Shown here: positions 1-8,698 of the stretch, piece by piece | How positions within the stretch are numbered: the first letter of the stretch is position 1 | Layout: every line of letters begins with the position of its first letter | NCBI GenBank assembly: GCA_014238415.1 | Contig: JABABA010000003.1 | Location: 183,786-247,785 of the forward strand | Length of the DNA: 64,000 nt | Reading direction: 5' to 3' | Origin: Planctomycetota bacterium | GTDB lineage: Bacteria; Planctomycetota; UBA1135; GCA-002686595 | Made by a program: the position numbers and the translations under genes | Notes under the pieces: generated by a model | The model's input: the letters and a program-made list of their open reading frames with translations, nothing else | Told to the model about the DNA's origin: nothing | The model's database searches: none

Positions 1-1306
1 AGGGAGTCTGATGAAAAGCCTCGACTCCTGGATACTGCAAGACTCGCTTGCCCAGGTTGAGCAACCTGCAGGTCAAGTCACGCTCGTTACCATAGATAAA
101 GAGGCGCGTGTCATAATAACCAGCAGCGGCAATGTCGGCCTTGCGAGCCAGGCTGGCGCAACCGCGAAAGGTACTCATGTAGCGCTCGGTGTTGATCGCA
201 ACTGAGTTCTTGTAGGTCTCGGGCATGCCAGGCTCCAAGATCTTGGTAGAGATCACGGCGGTGCTCGCAGGCTCTTGGTCCAAGCGGGCCAGGGCCCCCT
301 CGAGCCAGCCGGGAGTCAAGACAACATCGTCATCCAGGATCGCGATCAACTCGCCGCTGGCGCTTGAAAATCCCAGGTTGAAGGTCTCGCAGGCCCCGTA
401 CTTGTCGTGAGGCATGACGATCAGGCGCACCTCAGGGTAATCGCTCAGAACACGCTCGGCGGTATCGTCGCGGGAGGCATTGTCCACCACCACGATCTCA
501 TCAAAGGGCCGGGTTTGGGCACGCAGGCCGGAAAGGTTGTCAGCCAGATCGGCGGCCTTGTTCCAGGTGCTGATCACTGCGGAGACGCGAGGGCCTGAGG
601 TGCTGGAATCAGGCGCTTCGGATAGGGTCACATCGGGCAGGGTTTGTAACAAGCGCACCACTTGCACACAGAACGGGCTTGCCTGGGCCGCAGGCATATC
701 TACAAAGCTCTCGACTCGCTCGACCCCTTCCAGATCCACCTCTGCACCGGCGGCCAGGTCCACGTGCTGGGACCACTCCCCAAGGCGCGCTTGCTGACTG
801 GCAAAACACCCAAGGGCCTCGTCCTTTGTGTCCGCCACCGATGAAACATCCAGCAGTCGGTTCGAGTTGGGCGCACGGTTGATGCCGTAGAAAAGCACCC
901 GAGCCCCTTCGATCCCTGCCACAGCAGCAGCCGAAGCCAGAGATGCAGCCCTGTGATCAGGATGTGCTTCCGTGGGCGCGGGCAGGTAGAAGAGATCCGC
1001 CCCACTCGACTCAAAAGCACGGCGTAGAGTCTTGACGAGATCATGGGTACGGCTGACTTCCCCGTCTGCAAGCCCCAGACCCTGCACCTCGCCGACCCCC
1101 AACAGGGCCCCCGCCCTGCGACTCTCTTCAAGGCGCGCGCTGCCCTCCAGGGCAGTCAAAACCAATACGCGGGTCTTGTCCCCCTGCTGGGCATGCAAAG
1201 CCAGAGCTCCGCCACAACCCAAGACCTCATCGTCTGCATGGGGCGCGACCACAAACGCGCAGTTCGACACCGGACGCAGGGGTAGCAGGGGAGGAAAACC
1301 GTCCAT
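1..1306 (-). CDS. PIG-L deacetylase fused to family 2 glycosyltransferase (partial)
   Basis: Reading from 1306, the frame stays open to the left edge (435 codons seen), so the C-terminus is missing. The first 200 or so residues are a PIG-L/LmbE-type metal-dependent N-deacetylase: HADDE near residue 22 (the usual form is HPDDE) and AHPDH near residue 112 supply the zinc-binding residues. From about residue 240 a GT-A family 2 glycosyltransferase begins (VSAVISTWN, then VVVDNAS, then a DDD metal-binding motif in ILDDDVV). The ATG overlaps the stop of the upstream glycosyltransferase (TGATG), so it is the last visible gene of the glycan operon. It probably adds a sugar and removes an acetyl group from an N-acetylhexosamine. 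Substrate unknown. Confidence 0.85.
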   Translation of the reverse strand, partial: MDGFPPLLPLRPVSNCAFVVAPHADDEVLGCGGALALHAQQGDKTRVLVLTALEGSARLEESRRAGALLGVGEVQGLGLADGEVSRTHDLVKTLRRAFESSGADLFYLPAPTEAHPDHRAASLASAAAVAGIEGARVLFYGINRAPNSNRLLDVSSVADTKDEALGCFASQQARLGEWSQHVDLAAGAEVDLEGVERVESFVDMPAAQASPFCVQVVRLLQTLPDVTLSEAPDSSTSGPRVSAVISTWNKAADLADNLSGLRAQTRPFDEIVVVDNASRDDTAERVLSDYPEVRLIVMPHDKYGACETFNLGFSSASGELIAILDDDVVLTPGWLEGALARLDQEPASTAVISTKILEPGMPETYKNSVAINTERYMSTFRGCASLARKADIAAAGYYDTRLFIYGNERDLTCRLLNLGKRVLQYPGVEAFHQTP

Positions 1307-2604
1307 CAGGATGCGCGCTTGCGCTGGGCCGTTGCTGCATTTGTGCGCCGGCCCCGCTCCGCTTGCGCCATCTCATGGAGCAGATCCGCCAATCGTGGCG
1401 CGTGCTCAAAAACCGTGGGCAATGACTCGGGAACCACGGAGGCCATAGCTCTCAGGCGCTCGGGAAAATCCAGGACCTGTTGCAGACTCGCCGCCCAAGC
1501 TGCTGGCTCCGCAGCTGGCAACACCTGCACCACATCCGCGCCGTGCCGCTCCTGGGCAGCATCCGCGGAGGAGGCCCAGACGCTCAATCCAAGGGCAAGT
1601 CCTTCGTCCACCGCCAAAGAGTAGCTTTCCGGAAGGCGTGAGGGGAGGGCCACCAAGTGAGCATTTGCCGCAGCGGCTTCAAGCGCCGCCGCGTCATAGG
1701 GACCACCCAAGGTCATGGACACCTCTGGCGCTGCAGCACGCAAGCGCTGGTCGAGGCCCTCTTCGGCTCCACCCAAGGCGATCAGCTCAACGGTTCTCGG
1801 CGGCATCATGGCCAGGGCCCGGACTAAATCGAGAGTTCCCTTTTCCACGCTGCGACGGCCATGATGCAGGATACGCAGGGGTCCACGGCCTGACCAGGGC
1901 CGAGGGGATGGAGCCTCACCTGGAAAACTCGTGCACAGACCCGGGGGTAGGATGTGCGCCTTCTGACCGAGGGGAATCAGATCTCCCAGACGCACCAGAT
2001 GGGTTCGACTTGGAGTCAAGATCAGGGTAGCGGCAACGACTTCGGCCAGGAAGACCTCTAGCCGGTTGCTGAGCAGACCGCCAAGGCGCTCCTCCGAAAT
2101 TCCACGCGCCAAGGGCGCTACGCAACGGACGCAGGGTTGCAAGTCACCCCAGGCCAAGTCCAACGCCGAGGGGCAGGTGATGCTGCAATCAGGCGGAGTG
2201 CGAAAGGACCGAGGACAAAGGCCCGCAAAGTCATGCAGGCACAGGGCCACCGGCGCGATCTCGTGCAAGCGGCTGGTGGTCTTTTGATCGAGATTCCAGG
2301 TGTTCTGCACCAAGATGGCGTCCGGCGCGAAGCAGCGCAGGTCCCGCGCAATGCGTTGAGCCAGGCGCGGGCGTCGTCCGTCCGGTTGGAAAGCCTCTTC
2401 TGGACTGGCGGCCAAAGCGACTTGCTCAAAGCCGTCACTGGAGGTCTCTTGATCCGGCTGCCCGGCGAACTCAGCTGGACGCCCCGTGACCAGGCGTACC
2501 TGATGACCCAGGGCCGCCAGACCCAGGGCCTGCATGTGGGCCACGCGTTCGGTGCCGCCCTCAGAATCCGTCAAGGCGAGACTGGAGAGGATCGCAATCT
2601 TCAT
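1306..2604 (-). CDS. Family 4-type (GT-B) glycosyltransferase
   Basis: 432 residues. The N-terminus shows the GGTERVA glycine loop and HQVRLVTG of GT-B glycosyltransferases. The C-terminal half has ILHHGRRSVEKGT (usual form GR..xxKG) and a retaining-type E-x7-E element in PESYSLAVDEG. Such enzymes move a sugar from a nucleotide donor to a growing lipid-linked glycan at the cytoplasmic face of the membrane. The start overlaps the stop of the PIG-L gene by four bases (ATGA), and its stop overlaps the next start by one base, so it is translated as part of the operon. Donor and acceptor cannot be read from the sequence. Confidence 0.85.
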   Translation of the reverse strand: MKIAILSSLALTDSEGGTERVAHMQALGLAALGHQVRLVTGRPAEFAGQPDQETSSDGFEQVALAASPEEAFQPDGRRPRLAQRIARDLRCFAPDAILVQNTWNLDQKTTSRLHEIAPVALCLHDFAGLCPRSFRTPPDCSITCPSALDLAWGDLQPCVRCVAPLARGISEERLGGLLSNRLEVFLAEVVAATLILTPSRTHLVRLGDLIPLGQKAHILPPGLCTSFPGEAPSPRPWSGRGPLRILHHGRRSVEKGTLDLVRALAMMPPRTVELIALGGAEEGLDQRLRAAAPEVSMTLGGPYDAAALEAAAANAHLVALPSRLPESYSLAVDEGLALGLSVWASSADAAQERHGADVVQVLPAAEPAAWAASLQQVLDFPERLRAMASVVPESLPTVFEHAPRLADLLHEMAQAERGRRTNAATAQRKRAS

Positions 2605-3299
2605 GCTGCCTGACCTCCCTTGCGTTTCGCTCCAAGCGCCGCGTCCAAAGTGGACCCATAGACTTGACCGTGAAAGCAGCCTTCAGGTGCTCGGGCCATG
2701 CTGCGCGCACTGAATCGTTCGAGCAAGCGCCCCTCGTCACATTGGGACTCGTGGCAAGCAAGGGCGTCGCGCAAGATGCCCCATGCTTCTGAATCAAGAG
2801 GCATGGCGGTTCCCGAGGGCATGCTGCTCCAGACCTCAAATGTGCGCAAGGCCGGAGCCCCATGCCCCATGCTCGCCAATGCCCGCCGGGTCAGTTCAGC
2901 CACTACTCTGTGATCGGGGTGTGCGTCCCCGGACCAAGGGGTGTAGATCACATTGATGGGCTCCTGCACCATGAGGCGCACAAGACGCTGTTCTGCCCAT
3001 TGGAAATCTCGCTCGGAAGGGACATGGCCCTCAGGCAGATTCCAAGACCAGCGGGCCAGCTCGGAGTTCGGTGCCAGGACCTCAAGGCTGCTGGCCAACT
3101 CCGCTTCTCGGCGGGCGATCAGTTCCTGATCCCGTTGCCCAGCTGTATTGCCCAAGGCACCATCAAAGACCGTCAGCAAACTGATACGGTCCCCACGCCG
3201 GGCGTGGGCCAGAATGGCAGCGCCGCAGCCCAACACCTCGTCATCAGGATGGGGCAAGATGAAGAGCGGAGCGCCCGCAGGAATATCGAAGCGACTCAT
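2601..3299 (-). CDS. PIG-L/LmbE family N-deacetylase
   Basis: 232 residues from the ATG at 3299. An in-frame start 11 codons earlier lies inside the preceding gene; the 3299 ATG overlaps the preceding stop as ATGA and is preferred. HPDDE near residue 17 and AHPDH near residue 125 are the metal-binding and catalytic motifs of the PIG-L fold, which hydrolyses the acetyl group of N-acetylglucosamine-type substrates. It is a stand-alone domain, in contrast to the fused copy two genes downstream. The operon position, next to glycosyltransferases and an ABC exporter, suggests it deacetylates an exported glycan or its lipid-linked precursor rather than a thiol precursor. Confidence 0.85.
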   Translation of the reverse strand: MSRFDIPAGAPLFILPHPDDEVLGCGAAILAHARRGDRISLLTVFDGALGNTAGQRDQELIARREAELASSLEVLAPNSELARWSWNLPEGHVPSERDFQWAEQRLVRLMVQEPINVIYTPWSGDAHPDHRVVAELTRRALASMGHGAPALRTFEVWSSMPSGTAMPLDSEAWGILRDALACHESQCDEGRLLERFSARSMARAPEGCFHGQVYGSTLDAALGAKRKGGQAA

Positions 3300-4573
3300 G
3301 CGCTCTGCCTCCAGGCGCGGATGTCCGACCAATGGACTCCCCCTCGAGCAGCGCCGCGAAGGGTATCGGACAGCTGGGCATTGACTGCACCAAGCCCACT
3401 GAAGTAACGCGGATCCGGCTGAGCCCTGGGACCGCCCGCTTTGGTGAATGCGAAGCAGCGATACACGCGCAGGTCCTGGGGCGCGAGCACGCGCAGATAG
3501 ACTTTGCCTTCAAAAAGCCAATCGAAGGTGCGCTCGGGAAAGAACTGGGTGCCCCCCGGCAATACCGCGCCAGCGCAAAAACCAAAGGTCGGCGCCAGGG
3601 ACATCTCCACCAACCAGGGACCACCGGAAGGCAGTTCCAAAGGAGGAGCAGTATGACAGGTGCCGAGATCTCGAAATTGGTGAGCGGGACGGCCCACCTT
3701 CTTGGGCTGCCAGGTGCGGGCCCAACTATCGGCAAATCGCACAAGACAACGTCCCAGCCAACTGGCGTGGCGAGAGAGATAAAGTTCGCGCGATTCGCGC
3801 CAACGGGTACGTGGATCACCTTCAAAGGCCTCTCCCGTACCCGAACAACGAGCGCCAAAGTGCACCGCCTCGGCTTTGGGCACGAGCACCGTGCTCAGTT
3901 CCTTGGCATGTACGCGACTGCACAGGTCCGCATCTTCGTAGTAAAGAGGGAAACTCGGGTCGAGAAGTACACCCAGGTCTTTCAGCAGCGACCGACGCAT
4001 GAGCAGACAGGACCCCGGCAGCATCTCGCACTCCACGGGTTGTTCGGTCAACCAACTCCTCCAGTCCTTGCGCGCTCGACGGACGGCCATCCGACGCGCA
4101 ATCCAAGGCCAGCGGCCGGCGGCCAGATCGCTCAACTCTGTGCGACCACCGGGCAGCAGCGGCGTTGGCAAGAGAAATGTGCGGCCCTCGTCCAGCCAGG
4201 TGCGAGGGGCCACAATGCCCGCCCGTTGATTCAAGTGCAAATGTGCCACAAGCTGCAGCAAGCAGTCCTCAGCCAGAAGAACATCAGGATTCAGAACCAG
4301 CACCAGGTCCTCGTCAGAGCCCACCGTGCCCTCAAGGCCCCGGGTCATACCTCCGGCGTAACCATCATTCACGGGGGAATGCACAATTCGCACTCCATCC
4401 CCCTGAATAGCCTCCAATTGAGCGCTCTGGTCCTGCTGCCCGGGCTGGTCCACCACCACCAGATCCAGATCCGCGGACGCGCCCACCCGAGCCCAGGATT
4501 CCTTGACCGATTGCGCGCAGGTGCGAGCCAGGGCACCTGAGCCGTAATTGACGATGATCGCGGTCAACTTCAC
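3296..4573 (-). CDS. Family 2 glycosyltransferase, rhamnosyltransferase-like
   Basis: 425 residues starting at GTG 4573, which overlaps the ABC ATPase stop (GTGA). The N-terminal GT-A domain runs TAIIVNYGSG, LVVVDQPG, VNDGYAGG and a metal-binding NPDV element near residue 97. MLPGSCLLMRR and YYEDADLC (the usual ED catalytic region) follow near residues 190-215. This pattern matches the WbbL-like inverting rhamnosyl/sugar transferase branch of GT2. The last 150 residues (after about 270) do not resemble the catalytic domain and I cannot assign them. It belongs to the same overlapping operon as the exporter. Confidence 0.8.
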   Translation of the reverse strand: MKLTAIIVNYGSGALARTCAQSVKESWARVGASADLDLVVVDQPGQQDQSAQLEAIQGDGVRIVHSPVNDGYAGGMTRGLEGTVGSDEDLVLVLNPDVLLAEDCLLQLVAHLHLNQRAGIVAPRTWLDEGRTFLLPTPLLPGGRTELSDLAAGRWPWIARRMAVRRARKDWRSWLTEQPVECEMLPGSCLLMRRSLLKDLGVLLDPSFPLYYEDADLCSRVHAKELSTVLVPKAEAVHFGARCSGTGEAFEGDPRTRWRESRELYLSRHASWLGRCLVRFADSWARTWQPKKVGRPAHQFRDLGTCHTAPPLELPSGGPWLVEMSLAPTFGFCAGAVLPGGTQFFPERTFDWLFEGKVYLRVLAPQDLRVYRCFAFTKAGGPRAQPDPRYFSGLGAVNAQLSDTLRGAARGGVHWSDIRAWRQSA

Positions 4574-5823
4574 GCCTGGGCCTCCGCGGGGTCTTGAGTT
4601 CTTGTTCCGGGCAGGGCCGCTGCGGGGCTCCCTGCATCAAGCGTCCAACGGTGAGGAATCCTCACCAGGCCGAGCTCTCGGGTGCCGGCGGTCACAAGAA
4701 GATCACGCGCTGTGGGTCGTTCGTGATGGCGATGGATGCCCTTGGAATCGAGCAGATGCCCCACCGGGGTAAAGCGACCTGCAAGCAGAGGGAAGCAGGG
4801 CAATTCAAGGCGCGCCACGCCGCTTGAGCCAGTGACCACGAGCCCGTCGAGTTGCGTACCGCTGGCCGCCACCAAGGTGCGATCTTGGCGGGTGAAGGTC
4901 ACGCCCAGTTGCAGGGGCTCATCGCCCGGATTCTCCCAATGTATGTCAATAACAAGGTCTTGGCCGCTTTCCAAGGTATCCAAGGGACCATCGCGCTGAG
5001 TGCCCAGCACCTCAACCCGGGTGATTCGCGGACGATCAGGGCCAGGGTCCGTGGAAGCATCTCTGTCCACAGCTCTCTCCCCAGCGCGATCCCCATACCA
5101 GGCGGAGTACAACCCGGTCACCCGCGCGGGATCCCCTTGGGCCAGGCACTCTCCCTCTTGCAACCAAAGGGCCTGATCACAGATCTGGCGAATGTCGTAG
5201 AGACTGTGGCTGACCAGCACCAGGCTGCCGCCGCCTTCGCGGAAGGCAGAGACTGCGTCCACGCAACGCTTTTGAAAGTCCAGGTCCCCCACCGCCAGAA
5301 CCTCGTCCAGGATCATCAGCTCGGGCTTGACCGCCAGAGCAGTGGCGAATCCGAGGCGCATGGCCATGCCCGAAGACCAGGTACGCAGGGGGGTATCCGC
5401 CGCCGCCCGCACACCAGCGAATTCCAGGATCTCTTCGGTCAGGCGCCGCATTTCCCGACGGCCACAGCCCAGCAGGACGCCGGTGGTCAGGGCATTCTCA
5501 CGACCGGAGAGGTCCGGGTGAAAACCCGCCCCCAGTTCCAGCATGGCAGCCACGCGGCCCTTGACCCGCAGGGCTCCCTCAGTAGGCGGCGTTGCGCCGG
5601 CGAACAACTTGAGCAGCGTACTCTTGCCCGCACCATTGGCACCCACCACCCCAAGTGCTCCACCCGGAGGCACAGTCACATCGACGTTGCGCAAGGCCCA
5701 AAAGGGAACATGAGTCTTCATGCTGCCAAGGGAGAGCACCTCTTTGGCACGCGCCCAACCCGAGGGATAGGTACGCCAGGCCTTGCCCAGGCAATGCGTT
5801 TCCAGAACCGGTTGCTGCGCCAT
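4570..5823 (-). CDS. wzt: Polysaccharide ABC exporter ATPase with Wzt-type C-terminal domain
   Basis: 417 residues from ATG 5823, which overlaps the permease stop (TGATG); a longer in-frame reading inside the permease gene is unlikely. Walker A GANGAGKST, signature WSSGMA, Walker B LMILDEVLAVGD and the switch histidine in LVSHSL mark the NBD of the CapB/Wzt exporter family. After about residue 260 comes a beta-rich region (DLVIDIHWEN, LQLGVTFTRQD) like the Wzt C-terminal carbohydrate-binding domain, which in O-antigen systems recognises the finished chain end. With the ABC-2 permease it should flip a lipid-linked glycan across the inner membrane. The symbol is by family resemblance. Confidence 0.85.
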   Translation of the reverse strand: MAQQPVLETHCLGKAWRTYPSGWARAKEVLSLGSMKTHVPFWALRNVDVTVPPGGALGVVGANGAGKSTLLKLFAGATPPTEGALRVKGRVAAMLELGAGFHPDLSGRENALTTGVLLGCGRREMRRLTEEILEFAGVRAAADTPLRTWSSGMAMRLGFATALAVKPELMILDEVLAVGDLDFQKRCVDAVSAFREGGGSLVLVSHSLYDIRQICDQALWLQEGECLAQGDPARVTGLYSAWYGDRAGERAVDRDASTDPGPDRPRITRVEVLGTQRDGPLDTLESGQDLVIDIHWENPGDEPLQLGVTFTRQDRTLVAASGTQLDGLVVTGSSGVARLELPCFPLLAGRFTPVGHLLDSKGIHRHHERPTARDLLVTAGTRELGLVRIPHRWTLDAGSPAAALPGTRTQDPAEAQA

Positions 5824-6716
5824 CAGATTTCGTCCAGGATCAGGGGTTCCAGGCGAGCCAGAGCAATGCGGCCCAGGACAAGAGCACCTAGGGAGTAAGG
5901 CACCAACGTGGCGAGTGCTTGCCCCAGAGGCGGGCAAGGGACTTCCGGTCGACCCGCGCAAAGCACTGCGCGCCAGGCGTCAAGGAGACATGTGAAGGGA
6001 CTGGCTTCAATCCAGGGCAACCAGGGCTCGATGCCCGCAATGACCTCTGGTGACGCGACCCAGAAGACCGGCGTGGCCAGCATCATGGCGGTCAACAAGA
6101 GCGGCAGGACTTGCCCCACATCCCTCAAGCCAGCGTTGAGTCCGGCCACCGACCAGGCGATGCCCAACACCAGCCCCAGATGCAGGATCAGGATGAAGGG
6201 CAAAGCCAGGGCTGCTGGATCCCAGGGCAGATAACCGCTGAAACCACCAAGTAGGATGACCACCAATGCCCCGCCGCCCAGAAGCAGCGTCGAGGAAAGG
6301 CTCGGAACCAGAGGCAACAACTCAATCGGGTAGGCGAGCTTGCGCACCAGTTCGCGACCCTCAAGCAAACTGCTCGCGCCACGTGTGGCGCACTCAGCCA
6401 CGCTGCTCCAGGCCAGTGTGCCCACCAACAGATAGGCGCTCCAGCCAGCTCCGTCCGTGGCACCGGGCAGCTTCATGCTCAAGAGAGTTGTGAACAAGAA
6501 TCCATAGACCACCAGCAACATGGCCGGTTGCGCGAAGGGCCAAAGGGGGCCCAGGACGGTGCCCGCCACACGACCCCGCAGATCCCGGGCGAGACCTGTC
6601 ATGAGCAAATCACGCGCATGCCAGATCCGGAAGGGTGCGCCGGTGACCTGCCGTAGAACCGACCCCAAGCCAGTGGCTGAAGGGTGGATCCAGGTGGAAT
6701 CGGGGGTGGAGGCCAT
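5823..6716 (-). CDS. wzm: Polysaccharide ABC exporter permease (ABC-2 type)
   Basis: 297 residues with about six hydrophobic segments, starting with the amphipathic RDLLMTGLARDLRGRVAGT stretch typical of Wzm/KpsM permeases, then LGPLWPFAQPAMLLVVYGF. The conserved TPVFW near residue 220 and the PF between the last membrane segments fit ABC-2 exporters of O-antigen, capsule or teichoic acid. It is the first gene of the glycan operon; a hairpin lies directly before its start codon and a dyad about 60 bases further upstream. It forms the membrane channel with the ATPase encoded next. Confidence 0.85.
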   Translation of the reverse strand: MASTPDSTWIHPSATGLGSVLRQVTGAPFRIWHARDLLMTGLARDLRGRVAGTVLGPLWPFAQPAMLLVVYGFLFTTLLSMKLPGATDGAGWSAYLLVGTLAWSSVAECATRGASSLLEGRELVRKLAYPIELLPLVPSLSSTLLLGGGALVVILLGGFSGYLPWDPAALALPFILILHLGLVLGIAWSVAGLNAGLRDVGQVLPLLLTAMMLATPVFWVASPEVIAGIEPWLPWIEASPFTCLLDAWRAVLCAGRPEVPCPPLGQALATLVPYSLGALVLGRIALARLEPLILDEI

Positions 6717-6717
6717 G

Positions 6718-6753
6718 GGAGAGTGCCCGGTGGGACCCGGGCCATGGCTCTCC
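6718..6753 (-). other. Hairpin in front of the glycan operon start
   Basis: Nested inverted repeats: GGAGAG/CTCTCC outside and GCCCGG/CCGGGC inside. They end one base before the permease ATG at 6716. On the mRNA the hairpin would sit on the ribosome landing zone. It could limit translation or be a relic of a terminator. No T-run follows. Confidence 0.4.
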
Positions 6754-6776
6754 TATCGACTTTCCTGGGGACTCAA

Positions 6777-6801
6777 TGAGCACCCAGGCCTGGGATGCTC
6801 A
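6777..6801. promoter_or_regulatory. Dyad upstream of the glycan operon
   Basis: A 25-base dyad with arms TGAGCA/TGCTCA around the perfect palindrome CCCAGGCCTGGG (one unpaired base). It lies 65 bases after the lipoprotein gene stop and 60 bases before the permease start. It may terminate the queE-der transcript or bind a dimeric regulator. There is no T-run, so an operator is as likely as a terminator. Confidence 0.35.
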
Positions 6802-6866
6802 ATCTGAAACACGCCCCAGACCACGAAGGGACGCGGTGGGCTGACCTGCCCTCCCAGGGGGCACCC

Positions 6867-7319
6867 CTAGGGCACCAGGTAGGCCCGGATCTTGGCCAGC
6901 AGGTGTCCCGCCCGCTGGGTGTCGTCGTCCACGCGCTTCCACTGGTCACGCTGGTTGTCGAGACCCTGGTAGCTCTCGTTGATCTCACGCTCCACACGGC
7001 AATCCAGTTGATGCTCGCCAATTCCCAGGCTGCGGTACTTGACGATAGCTTTCAGGCGAAACCCTTTCCCATAGAACGGACTACGGGATTCATTCCAGCC
7101 GCTGACAACCTGTCCCCTTCCAGGAGAGCTCTCCCGCCCGAGGGGGTAGCCCAGGTCCACCATGGACATCATAATGACCTCGTGCAGGACCTTGGCGTTG
7201 GTGACCTTGACTTCAGCTTGGGTCCACTGGTCATCGGGGGTGGAAGCGCAGGCAGCCACCAGAAGCAGGGGCAGAATACGGCCTAGGCGAAATCTCGAGC
7301 TTCGTGCTTGTGTCATCAT
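6867..7319 (-). CDS. Small lipoprotein of unknown function
   Basis: 150 residues. A basic start (RSSRFRLGR), a hydrophobic stretch and the lipobox VAAC near residues 21-24 indicate a lipoprotein signal peptide. The mature part is mixed polar with a central SRSPFYGKGFRLKAIVKY segment and a C-terminal helix-rich region; I recognise no family. The start overlaps the end of der (ATGATG at 7319-7314 over the der stop), so the gene is translated with der. It probably sits in the outer membrane or periplasm. Its link to ribosome assembly through der may be positional only. Confidence 0.7.
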   Translation of the reverse strand: MMTQARSSRFRLGRILPLLLVAACASTPDDQWTQAEVKVTNAKVLHEVIMMSMVDLGYPLGRESSPGRGQVVSGWNESRSPFYGKGFRLKAIVKYRSLGIGEHQLDCRVEREINESYQGLDNQRDQWKRVDDDTQRAGHLLAKIRAYLVP

Positions 7320-8698
7320 CTTTGGTAGCCCTGCTCCTCTGGAGGATCATTCTTGTCTCTCAACACAATCCGCACGGGAACCTCCGAGAAGGGGAAGGCC
7401 GCGCGAATGCGGTTCTCGATGTAGCGTAGGTGATCCTTGCCGATCAGTTTCCGATCATTGACGAAGAGCACAAAAGTAGGGGGATGAACTCCCGCTTGGG
7501 TAGCGTACTTGAGACGCGCACGCTGGCCCCTGGCGGAGGGGCCCCGGGACTCCAACGCCTTGGCCAGAACCCGGTTGAGTTCCCCCGTACTGACGCGCTG
7601 TTCGGACTGGCCATGCAATTCCATGGCCAGATCCAGCAGTTCTCTCGCACCTTTTCCGTCCTTGGCGGAGAGAAAGGCGATGGGAGCCCGACTGAGCCCG
7701 GGCAACTGGGCGTCCAGATACTCGCGGAATTCCTCGGGGGCCCGGTCTTCCACCAGATCCCACTTGTTGGCCGCCAGCACCACAGGCTTGTAGTGCAGAG
7801 TGGCGTAACGAGCCAGGGCCTTCTCGATAGCCGAGAGGGGCTGGGTCACATCAAAGAGCAGGATGACCACCTTTGCCCGCCGCACGGTACGTCGACTGCG
7901 GGACTCTCCGAAAAACTCGATGGCATCCGCCAGCTTGCTCTTCTTACGCACACCGGCGGTATCGATCACAACGAAGTTCGTACCGTCACGCTCGAAACGC
8001 ACATCCACCGCATCGCGGGTTGTACCGGGGATTTCCGAGACGATCATGCGCTCTTCCCCGGCAAGGAAATTGGTCAGGGTGCTCTTGCCTGCGTTGCGTC
8101 GACCGACAATTGCCAGCAGCATGGAATCCTCGGGGCTCACCGGTCGCTGAGCTGGGGCATCTGGAAAGCGCTCCCAGAGCAGCTCAGTCAAGGCACCCAT
8201 CCCATTGCCATTCTGGGCACTGATGGTGATGACCGTCTCACCCACGCCAAGGGAATGAAAGGCCGTCGCTTCCCAGTCACTGTCTTCGTGCTCGCATTTG
8301 TTGGCCACCACAATTACTGGAACAGACACTCCGCGCAGCAACTCGGCTACCCGCTGGTCAAGAGGCGTCAAGCCATCTCGCGCGTCCAATAAGAACAACA
8401 CAAGTTCTGCCGAGTCCAATGCGGCAGACACTTGATCCTCCACATCCTCTCCAAGGTCATCGCGATCCACAATCCCCACGCCACCGGTGTCCACCACCTC
8501 GATCCAACGGGGGCCATCAGGATTGTCCAGGCGGGCGGGCACGGACACCCTGTCACGAGTCACCCCGGCGGTGGGTTCCACGATGGCGATGCGACTGCCA
8601 CAGAGGCGATTCAGCAGAGTCGACTTGCCCACATTGGGGCGCCCCACCAGGGCGACCTTGGGCAGACAGATGGGAGTCTGTGGAGTGGTCTGGTTCAT
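7316..8698 (-). CDS. der: Ribosome assembly GTPase Der (EngA)
   Basis: 460 residues with two tandem G domains and a C-terminal KH-like domain, the Der layout. The first G domain has GRPNVGKST near residue 17 and DTGG; the second has GRRNAGKST near residue 205, DTAG and NKWD. The C-terminal part (PPTFVLFVND, then YIENRIR) matches the RNA-binding KH domain. Der works in 50S subunit maturation. The start overlaps the queE stop by four bases (ATGA). Length is typical for the family. Confidence 0.97.
   Translation of the reverse strand: MNQTTPQTPICLPKVALVGRPNVGKSTLLNRLCGSRIAIVEPTAGVTRDRVSVPARLDNPDGPRWIEVVDTGGVGIVDRDDLGEDVEDQVSAALDSAELVLFLLDARDGLTPLDQRVAELLRGVSVPVIVVANKCEHEDSDWEATAFHSLGVGETVITISAQNGNGMGALTELLWERFPDAPAQRPVSPEDSMLLAIVGRRNAGKSTLTNFLAGEERMIVSEIPGTTRDAVDVRFERDGTNFVVIDTAGVRKKSKLADAIEFFGESRSRRTVRRAKVVILLFDVTQPLSAIEKALARYATLHYKPVVLAANKWDLVEDRAPEEFREYLDAQLPGLSRAPIAFLSAKDGKGARELLDLAMELHGQSEQRVSTGELNRVLAKALESRGPSARGQRARLKYATQAGVHPPTFVLFVNDRKLIGKDHLRYIENRIRAAFPFSEVPVRIVLRDKNDPPEEQGYQR

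Noticed and set aside
3332..4540. Long plus-strand open frame (402 codons) opposite the GT2 gene
   Set aside because: No recognisable domain, biased composition typical of antisense frames in GC-rich DNA, and fully opposite a well-supported glycosyltransferase gene. The same holds for long antisense frames at 4852-5898, 7430-8392, 26818-27933 and 43410-44471.
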